Assembly: GCA_029204225.1 (NCBI GenBank)
Contig: CM055109.1
Span: 40,035,791 to 40,099,790, forward strand
Origin: Diphasiastrum complanatum
Taxonomy: Eukaryota > Streptophyta > Lycopodiopsida > Lycopodiales > Lycopodiaceae
Direction of reading: 5' to 3'
DNA length: 64,000 nt
The stretch's first letter is position 1; each line of letters begins with the position of its first letter. The notes under the pieces are model-generated. The model was not told where the DNA came from, searched no databases, and saw nothing but the letters and a program-made list of their open reading frames with translations. Shown here piece by piece: positions 56,135 to 64,000 of the stretch. Position numbers and translations under genes: made by a program.

Positions 56135-56673
56135 TTACCTCACTCCAACTATGAGATGTAGAAACCTCATAAAAGCAAGATGGTACATCAAGTAATGAAA
56201 GAGAAGCATGAGAGAATATGTTGGAGTGAATACCACCTGAAACTTGCCTCTCTTTATCATGAGCTTTGAGCCACAGAGACTCAGCCTTGCCCCTTGAAGA
56301 TCCCCTTGAAACCATATATTGAGAAGACTCCTCCTCAAGCATCATACACATGGAATTTTGGTAGATTTGAGAATCCTCCCATCATCCTCTTGATTGAAAT
56401 TGGATCCTCCTTACTCCTTATGTGCAAAGGAACATTGGCAAAGAAAATGGATCTAAAGATCTCCAAAGTATCAACTATAAAAATCTTCATATCAGGCACT
56501 TTTGATAAGAGGTACCTCCAATTGAAATCTTCAAGCAAGAAGTCACATGAAATAGCACTATCTTTGCTTCTACATGGTGAAATGAAATCAACCAAATGAA
56601 CAAGATAAGAGAATTGATGAGACTCTAGACCTCTTGGCAATAACTCTTCATGTGCTTTGTCGTAATATGCCAA
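56135..56673 (-). pseudogene. Unrecognised decayed gene, 5' part
   Basis: Minus strand from 56673: EELLPRGLESHQFSYLVHLV, then FLLEDFNWRYLLSKVPDMKI and FFANVPLHIRSKEDPISIKR. After a frame change near 56340 it continues EEESSQYMVSRGSSRGKAES to the LTR border. About 180 codons look coding. The matching downstream part may be 30551-30068, on the other side of the nested insertion. No domain is recognised. Confidence 0.4.
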
Positions 56674-57406
56674 AATAGAATTGCTACATTTGTGTAGTAT
56701 TTATGTCATTCCCCAAGGAGATAACACTTAAAAGTTGTTTAATTGGTACAATTTTGACTTATTTCAAATGAAATGGAGTCGTGTGTTAATCTAGTTGTCA
56801 ACAGACATTTAGTAAGTAACCAATATTAATTTTGTTGTGGGTGTGTGATGACAAAAAATATAGAACAACATTCTTCCTCTTATCAAACCGAATGGAAAGC
56901 GTTCTTTAAGTGAAAGGCTATCAGAGTAGCATGAATGAAGTACACTCTGAATGATTAAGTTGTCAGCAAGAATTTGCGTTATGTTCGATGCAGACATGTA
57001 CGAGTAGACAAATAGTTAATCATATTCTTGAACTATTGTGTTCTAGACAGAAGTCCTCAGCAACTAAAGTCCAGTCATGGTTAAAGAACTCAAATGGTTC
57101 ACGAATATGTTAGAAAATGAGCTACAAATACATGTAAATTATACTATTGAAGGTGCATTTAACTACAAGTTTAATCTACTCTAGTTTAAAGTGGCGATAT
57201 GAATCTAGTCGATTTGTATAGTTGACTGGATTAAGGCTATTCCAAGCACCGTTTCAGTTTTTGGAGGTCTTGTCTTGTAGTGTAAGTCAAGTCTTTAGCA
57301 TTTATATCCCGAAAAAATGATATAGGCTTCTTTATAGTATACCATTGTCCAGCACATATCTTCATCTTCGAGTATAAGTTGCCATATTTGAGTAGATATT
57401 CATTAT
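56674..57406. other. No gene seen
   Basis: AT-rich non-coding DNA. Confidence 0.5.
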
Positions 57407-57796
57407 TTAATAAATATGTGCATCACATGCTTTTACCAAAGCACTATCTTCATGAGCTTCACCATCTTGGAACATAGATTGAGGTAGATCACTTGCCTCC
57501 TCCTTGAGATAATCCAAGCTCCTCTTGGCCACACTTCCACAAGAATTAGCATCAATTTTGAAAAGCTTACCACAACTAGTACCTCTTGCTACCTTATCAT
57601 CATTTCTCTTCTTGAAACAATTAGAAGCAAAATGCCCCTTCTTACCACAAAGGAAGCACTTCTTGTTGGATTTGCAACTTGTTGATGTTTGTGATGACTC
57701 TTCATCACTCTCCTCCTTTGACTTGTCCTTCATGAAATGTTGATGTTGCTCTTTGTCCTTTCCTCTTGGCTTGTCCTTTGTGAAGTATGCTTTCAC
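57407..57796 (-). pseudogene. Ty1/copia gag C-terminus with zinc knuckle
   Basis: The minus strand reads a charged linker (KDKSKEESDEESSQTSTSCK) and the knuckle CFLCGKKGHFASNC (CX2CX4HX4C, near 57660-57620). A further ~75 codons follow up to TAA near 57409. It is similar in type to the Copia-1 knuckle at 11170 but in the opposite orientation. It abuts a plus-strand RNase H fragment at about 57800-57850. Confidence 0.8.
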
Positions 57797-57839
57797 CTTT
57801 CTACCATAGAATTCAATCCAGCCGTCTGATTGTCATCAG

Positions 57840-58200
57840 CCAGCAGAGATTTCTCTCAAAATACATTGCTACCACGAATGCTACAAAGGAGGCAATTTGG
57901 CTAAGGCACATGCTAGTAGAAATCGACCTTGCGCAATCACATCCAACGACCATCTTTTGTGACAACCAAATCACCATAGCTCCATCTCTCAATCCGAGAT
58001 TTCATTCTCGAAGCAAGCATATCGAAATCAGACATGTCTATTTGAGAGAGAAAGTACAAAGCAAAGAGATATCTTTAGTCTATTACAGGACAGAATCAAT
58101 GGCAGCAGATTACTTCACAAAGGCTCTGTCAAAGGAACACCACCTCAAATTCAACAACATGTTGAATCTGAAAATCAAAACTTTTCAAGATCCACATTAA
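57840..58200 (+). pseudogene. Ty1/copia RNase H C-terminus
   Basis: The frame reads YIATTNATKEAIWLRHMLVE, FCDNQITIAPSLNPRFHSRS, KHIEIRHVYLREKVQSKEI and AADYFTKALSKEHH, the highly conserved end of copia RNase H. It stops at TAA 58198-58200, a few bases before the polypurine tract. Upstream pol is missing. Confidence 0.9.
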
Positions 58201-58740
58201 GGAGGAGTGCTGGAATTTGATGCTCAGCCTCAAATCCACTGAATAATGGGCGTACTAAAAAACCAAAGACAGAAGGCTCAAATTTCTAAGCAGAGGATTG
58301 AAAAATTTAGGATTAAATTTTTTAAAATATTTTGATATTGGATCGACTCAAAAAATTCTATATTTTTCGAGTCAATAATTTTAGAGTCATTGTACATTTT
58401 TTGGTACTTGTAAATTTTGATATTGTCGGTCTAAAATCCGACCCAATGACTTCGCATTGACAGTCCGCCCACTTTGTACATGCATTAACTATAATGAGGC
58501 AGTTGTAATAATTGCAATAAAAGGTAGTGGTAGATATTTTTGTAGGATATCAATCCTATGTTTACTGGTTTCCTACTTCAGAATCTGTTGGCTTTCCATT
58601 TCTTTCTCGTGTTCATGTTCGTGTTCTTTTTCTTGTTCAAAACAGTTTCGAGGTTGGTTCTGCCTGTTATCAAGCTTCGTGGGCATTCATTAGATGTGGT
58701 TCTTGTTATTACAATGTCCAAACCAGGCAGAATGGACTGA
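58201..58740 (+). repeat. Copia polypurine tract and LTR start
   Basis: GGAGGAG at 58201-58207 is followed by TGCTGGAATTTG, the expected LTR start after a copia RNase H end. U3-like AT-rich DNA follows, and a pyrimidine-rich part lies at 58600-58660. The LTR end cannot be set. Confidence 0.6.
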
Positions 58741-59880
58741 TTATTGTTGTAGTATTGTCCTGCTGTCAGAGGACACTCAGTTTTGTCACTCTTGCACTGA
58801 AGCACATGCATAAACGACCACAATCAATCAATCATGCATGCCAAAATGTTCAATCATCAGATCAGCATGCAAATCTGTCGAATGATGATTGAAATCCTAT
58901 TCTAATGCTGCAAAAATAAACTGAAATCAGACCCTAAACACTACTAAACTTGCATAAATCCACAAAACTGAAACAAGAAACTATTTTAGCAGCATTTTAG
59001 GAGTCCAAGAATCAAGAAACCAACCAATCTTTTGATTCTTGGACATCCCAAGAACATCAAGAACAAGGTTGTAAGATAATATGCAAGAACTACACCACAA
59101 ACCCAGTCTATTTAGTTTACCTGAATGCTGATTCCTACATTAATCCACCAACAAGAAATGAAATCTAATCTACTCTAGAAAAGCAGGAAATCTAATCCAC
59201 TCTATGATCCATAACCACACACAAAGGAGGGAAGGGCAAAATCATGAATGAATTCACTCAAGAAACAAGCATGATCAAGGAGCTCAATGGATGCACCAAA
59301 ACTCATGGAGGCTCTTCTCATTTCAACATGGAGTAGGTACATTTCACAAAAAGCTTTTCTTCTCAAAGAGGGAGTCTCTTAAATAAGCAAGAGAGCTCCT
59401 TAGGTGGCATCCTAGTGGCATTTTCACATTATACAAATTACAAGTGAAATAATGCTCTCCACTAGATGTCAGCATCAAAAGGTGGCTCACTCTACTTTCT
59501 ATAAGAGGGGTCTACTTGCATTTATTACTTTGCCTAGAAATACTACTTCCTACATAGTCATTCCATCTTCCGGGATTCACCGTGAGGCTTACACAGTTCT
59601 TGCTTGTCATTCCTAACTAGCATTTTTCGGCTCTCAGTCTTCGTTTGTCTCATCTTCTCAGACACCTCCTCGGTCTAAGGTGAGAGGTGCTCTTGGGTAG
59701 CTTTGGCTAAGCATCTTGGGGATTCATCAGGATCAACCAACATCATCCCACCCCTAATGTGTTGTAGGACCCACTGCAACTCATATGAATGATGTCGCTC
59801 TGCTATTGGCATTGGTGTTCGATTTATCTCCTCTACTCTCCTAAATCCTATTTTAATCTGCCTCCATTCATGCTGCATTT
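58741..59880. other. No gene seen
   Basis: AT-rich DNA without motifs. Possibly retroelement leader or LTR remains. Confidence 0.45.
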
Positions 59881-60200
59881 TTATTCATGTTGTCGCATAG
59901 TCTACATATTTACATGTAAAATAAGACAGGCAAAAAACTCGACTGTCTACATAAATACAAGTAAATTTCCACAGGCAAAAAAGGTGAAAAACGCGACGTT
60001 GTGTTTTTACACGTGATTTGTGATAGGCAAAAAAGGTGACACTGCCTTACAAAATGCCAAAGGTGCCCTAGGAAAAGCGAATCCTAAGGCATTTTGTCAG
60101 AGTGTCACATTTTTCGCATCTTCACCAACGTTCATTTCAGCAAAGGCTGATGTCGCGGCCTTTTCACGCTCATCCCATGCAACTCTGCTAACAGATTTGA
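59881..60200. other. GCGAC / AGGCAAAAA motif cluster
   Basis: Repeats of ACAGGCAAAAAA followed by CTCGAC, GTGAAAAACGCGAC or GGTGACAC occur at about 59928, 59971 and 60025, alternating with TACATGTAAA-type phrases. Same style as 190-690 and 29434-29900. Confidence 0.45.
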
Positions 60201-61303
60201 CAATGACAACAGCCACCCACGATCTCCTACATACAACACATCCACTTTGTACTTTCTTCATCTACACACATGTAAAATTGTGTATATATTGAATACCACT
60301 TGCATATTCAATATGGTGTGTGTGTAAAATAATAGCATCAGAAGCTTATCAGAGATAGACGAAGTAGATGTCTTGCACATTGATTCTTTTGTATTGTCAA
60401 TAATAGGTTCATCTTCTTTTATAGATTGAATTAGCTTTGTAGAGCACGCGGTTTCATCCGCTATTGTCTTGTGCTCCACAACATTATTGACATGTATATT
60501 TTGCTATATTTAATCTGATAACAACTCTATTGTTCAGCGTTCAGATTTGTGTCAATATTGCTATGCTTTTTTTCATTCTGTCTGACTCTCTTGTTGCTCA
60601 ATCTGGTAATCTGTTCTTAGCAAATTATTATTAGTCTAGCTGTTGACGACTAATATTCAGTCTTGTCTTTCGTGACTAATTCACGACTAATTATCAGTCG
60701 AGCTCTGCCTAGCTCTTCATGAATCATTTGCGACTAATAATTTGTCTAGCTGTTTGTGACAAATTATTCTTCAAATGTTTTGTTAATGTCTGGCCATGTA
60801 ATCAGATTGACCGTGATTTCTATCACTAACATTCTGTTCGTTTCTGATAGGCGTAGTCATGCTTAGGGAGAGAGTAATATAGCTCATTTCACTGCGCACA
60901 AATACTTTTTGTTCGAGTTCGTTTCTCATTCGAGTTTCAAGTTCGCTTCTTTTCGTGTTTGTTCTCCTTTCGAGCTATTTTTGTTTCTCACACTCACACA
61001 CGCTCTTTCTCCCAACAGTTGGCATCTTTGATTGTCACTTGGAAAAAAAAAAAGAACTATATAGCACTTGTTGAACAAAACGTGCATTCATCAAAGATGT
61101 AGTTATGGTTGAGGTACTATGTCCAGAGGACCTCTCTGAGCAAGAGATTCAAAACTGAATCTCTATCTGGAATATCGGTTTCACTTTCCTCCTACAAGGA
61201 CTCATTTCATATTAGTGTCTTTTTGCATTAAAAAAAATACTGAATTTAGGAATACTTTCTACCAAGATTCTTAAACTGAAGTGCAAGATTCAAGGTCTAT
61301 AAA
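60201..61303. other. Non-coding, LTR-like end
   Basis: The words GACTAAT/TTATTAGTC recur about six times at 60625-60770. At 60840-61018 the DNA is pyrimidine-rich and ends CTCCCAACA followed by GTTGGCATC, which resembles an LTR end and a diverged primer-binding site. No gene. Confidence 0.4.
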
Positions 61304-63270
61304 TCACTGGTAATTAAAGACTAAACGCATACCAAACTTCAAAGTTAGTTCTACACAAAATCTTTTGTGTGCTTCCAAACTTAATGCTTTGGTAAAAATA
61401 TCTGTTGTCATATCTTGCACTCTACAGTATTGCAATTTGACCTCTTCGTTGAGAACTTTGCTTCTGACGAAATGATACTTCAGTCCAATGTGCTTACTCC
61501 TAGAATGAAATCTAGGGTTGGCTGATAAAGCAATGGCACTTTGATTATCACAAAATAATGTTGTCGAAGCATATTGATTTAGACCAATATTTGAGAGTAA
61601 GTTCCTCAACCAAATCACTTCCTTTGTAGCTTGAGAGACTGCGATATACTCTGATTCAGTGGAAGATAGAGCTATTGAAGATTGCTTGCGACAGTTCCAA
61701 GAAATTGGACCATTGTTGAGGATGAATGTAAATCTAGAAGTGGATTTACGAGTGTCTACATTTCCTGCCCAACTTGCATCTTTGTAACCATTGAGTAAAT
61801 TGAGTTTGTCATTGTCGACTGCTCCATAACAAATGCAAAAGTCCATAGTAGCTCGAAGATATCTCATGACTCTGATAAGAGCCTTCCAATGTGTTACATC
61901 GGTGCTTCCTCTTGAAGATCATCTGGGTAATAGAGGAAGTTGATCATTTTTGTCATACTATAGTTGTTGAACTGCACCATCATCATCTTTTGATTCGCCG
62001 TTGATTTTTTGTTCGTCAAAAGTAGACTTTCAATGGGAATGGTCGACTGAGAAACTGGAAAGTTCAATGTGTCAAGAGAATCTGACAAGTCGGCTACATG
62101 GGAACAGTCTTTTCCTTTGAGGTCTTGAAACTAATCTTCGATGAAGATGACATCTCGGCTAGTGTATATCTTCGACTCGATGGGATTGAACAACTTGTAG
62201 GCTTGATCTGAAGTAGTGTAACTGATGAACATACATTTGATACACTGGAAGTCAAGCTTCTTTCTGAGATCACGAGGTATCTGTGCAAAAGCAATAAATC
62301 CAAAAACTTGTAAGTTTGATAAAGAAGGTTTGGTAACTGTTCAAACTTCAAATGGTGTTTTGTCTGAGAGACCTTTAGTAGGACATTTGTTCTAAATATA
62401 GATTGTTGTTGAAATAGCTTCAGCCCAGAAGGACTTTGGAAGTGTCGCATGTGATATTTGTCGAATTCAGTGGAGATGTATTATCTCCCATTATTTGATC
62501 GCAGTGCTTTGATTCGTTTGTCAGTTTGATTCTTAGCATGCTCTTTGAGTTATTTGAATTTGATGAAAGCCTCTGAATTCTATTTAATGAAATAAACAGC
62601 TGTTCTTCTAGAGAATTTGTCAATAAAAGTAATGAAATACTTTGCATCTAACAATGAAGGAGTTTGCATAGGTCTACATATATCTATATGAACAACATCT
62701 AACAGACCTTTTGCTGCATGCCTATGGTTTGATCTAAAATGAATCCTAGCCTGCTTTCCAAAGATGTAGCTATGACAGACAGGTAGATCGACCTTACCAG
62801 AAGGATAGTCGCGATCAAGAACCATGGATTGTTTGGACATGTTCAAAACAGATGCATAATTCAAGTGTCCTAAGTGATGATGCCATAGTAATGTTTTATT
62901 GACATTGATTGGTCATGTGTTGAGTTGCTCCAAAATTAAAAAACCATGAATAATCCAAAAATGTGCTTTGATCTTTGACCATGAGTGCGTCTTCGTCCAC
63001 TTCGACTTGGGAAGATGATGAAATTGTGTTTGCTTATTGATCAGGTTGCTTGGCTGCATTCTTCGCTTGGATCATTCGGCAATCCTTGATCTCATGGTTA
63101 TTGCGCTTGCAATACCTGCAAAACATCTTCTTCTTCGACGGTGGATTTGATGATTGTTCTTGACTTTGAGTCAGCTTCTGATTTGTTGCAGCCTTCTTGG
63201 AGCTTTTCTGCTTCTGTCGCTTAGAGCCTTTGTTGACATATAGATCCTGAGAGGAAGAAGTAGACAAAGT
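61304..63270 (-). pseudogene. Ty1/copia element, antisense: zinc knuckle to RNase H
   Basis: Read right to left: a basic region and knuckle CRYCKRNNHEIKDC (near 63110-63070), a protease remnant (FNFGATQHMTN near 62920) and the integrase start (DVVHIDICRPM near 62690; FITFIDKFSRRTAVYF near 62620). The integrase C-terminus is scattered in several frames (62450-62094). A large deletion removes most of reverse transcriptase. RNase H is well kept (YKDASWAGNVDTRKSTSRF near 61770, SSTESEYIAVSQATKEVIWL near 61650, NPRFHSRSKHIGL near 61500) and ends at 61306-61304. It stands head to head with the gag fragment at 63327. Confidence 0.9.
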
Positions 63271-63326
63271 GTTTTGATTTACTACATCTTGGCATCATCG
63301 ATACAATCGACAGACTAAGTTCTAGA

Positions 63327-63910
63327 TGGATTCTCAAAGTAAAGCTGGTCTTATTGCAGACAAGCTGAATGGATCCAATTATCATTTGTGGAAATTTAAG
63401 ATGAAGACCTTGCTAATTGCCAACGAGTTATGGGATGTTGTTACAGGTACATAAGTAAAACCTGAAGACAACACAAAAGACTCAAAGTGAAAATCGAAGG
63501 ATGGTAAAGCTTTCGCGCTTATTATCCTCAACATATCAGATACACAGATTGGACACATAGCTAAAGCTAAAACTTCAAAAGATGTTTGGGACATCCTGAA
63601 CTCACTATATGACGTGAGGGACGTAACTACTAAGTTACATCTACGAAGAAAATTCTTCACATTCAAGATGTCTAATGGTGATTCTATTCAGAGTCACATT
63701 AACCAGTTTAAGAATCTCTTACAACAGATGGCCGCTGTCGGATTAGTCATAGACGATCAAGACGCAATTATGACATTGCTTTCAAGGTTGCCCTCTACAT
63801 ATGAGAACTGGGTGATGATCATATCGACACACTCAGATTTAACTCTTACTAGAGTTATCACTATGTTGCTGCAAGAAGACAATGCCAACAACAGGAAATC
63901 AATTCTCTAA
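63327..63910 (+). pseudogene. Ty1/copia gag
   Basis: ATG at 63327 (MDSQSKAGLIADKLNGSNYH, then LWKFKMKTLL) begins a UBN2-type gag of about 195 codons. It includes AKTSKDVWDILNSLYDVRDV and LLSRLPSTYENWVMIISTHS, and ends TAA at 63908-63910. In-frame stops lie near 63453 and 63489, and no zinc knuckle follows. The antisense element ending at 63270 starts with just the missing knuckle, so the two may come from one element rearranged by inversion. Confidence 0.88.
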
Positions 63911-64000
63911 TACTGAACGATAAAAGGATTTGAAGAATATGATATCAATTTGATATCACGAAAGATATCAAAGAGCTTTCGTTCTGATATTGAAATAGTA

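Overview
The window looks like nuclear DNA of a land plant with a large, transposon-filled genome. The evidence is Ty1/copia and Ty3/gypsy chromovirus elements of plant type, several primer-binding sites matching the 3' end of plant initiator-Met tRNA (TGGTATCAGAGC), GT...AG introns and TTTAGGG-type telomere units. No intact ordinary host gene is visible. Almost every reading frame belongs to a mobile element and most are broken. The lineage (fern, lycophyte, gymnosperm or angiosperm) cannot be fixed from the sequence alone.

Layout. 1-3.6 kb: end of a decayed Ty3 element with unusual extra coding remnants. 3.6-10.3 kb: mostly non-coding, with microsatellites, short tandem duplications and one copia gag fragment. 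10.3-11.1 kb: an antisense copia gag-protease piece. 11.1-24.4 kb: Copia-1, a 5'-truncated copia element whose integrase region is split by a 9.27-kb DNA transposon at 11,896-21,166. 24.4-29.4 kb: an antisense copia element (Copia-B) interrupted by a second copia element (Copia-2). 30.5-56.1 kb: a nest apparently bounded by LTRs of one gag-only Ty3-like element. It holds a 6-kb gene-fragment-like segment with tandem duplications, an antisense chromovirus (Gypsy-2), a young complete chromovirus (Gypsy-1, 38,356-44,663) inserted at the polypurine tract of Gypsy-2, and a small non-coding LTR element (49,828-52,300). 56.1-64 kb: more copia fragments in alternating orientation.

The most interesting object is the 9.27-kb transposon. 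It has 33-bp perfect inverted ends (about 29 bp plus a palindromic ATTA/TAAT flank that fits a TA target duplication). Its four intron-containing genes are arranged A> <B C> <D. Gene A looks like a transposase (GDLK-x17-CxxC and SQGMEKSH motifs). Gene C encodes a CenH3-like histone H3 fold, then a basic/proline linker, then a Ulp1/C48-type cysteine-protease domain. I know of no described protein with this architecture, and it suggests a transposon that targets chromatin or SUMO. Genes B and D are unrecognised. B, C and D have spliced reading frames broken by only a few point lesions, so the family was probably active not long ago.

How the parts relate. B and C diverge from a 740-bp spacer packed with ACGT-core repeats, which is probably a shared promoter. 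A/B and C/D converge. The LTR elements give a relative order of insertion: Gypsy-2 before Gypsy-1, Copia-B before Copia-2, and Copia-1 before the DNA transposon.
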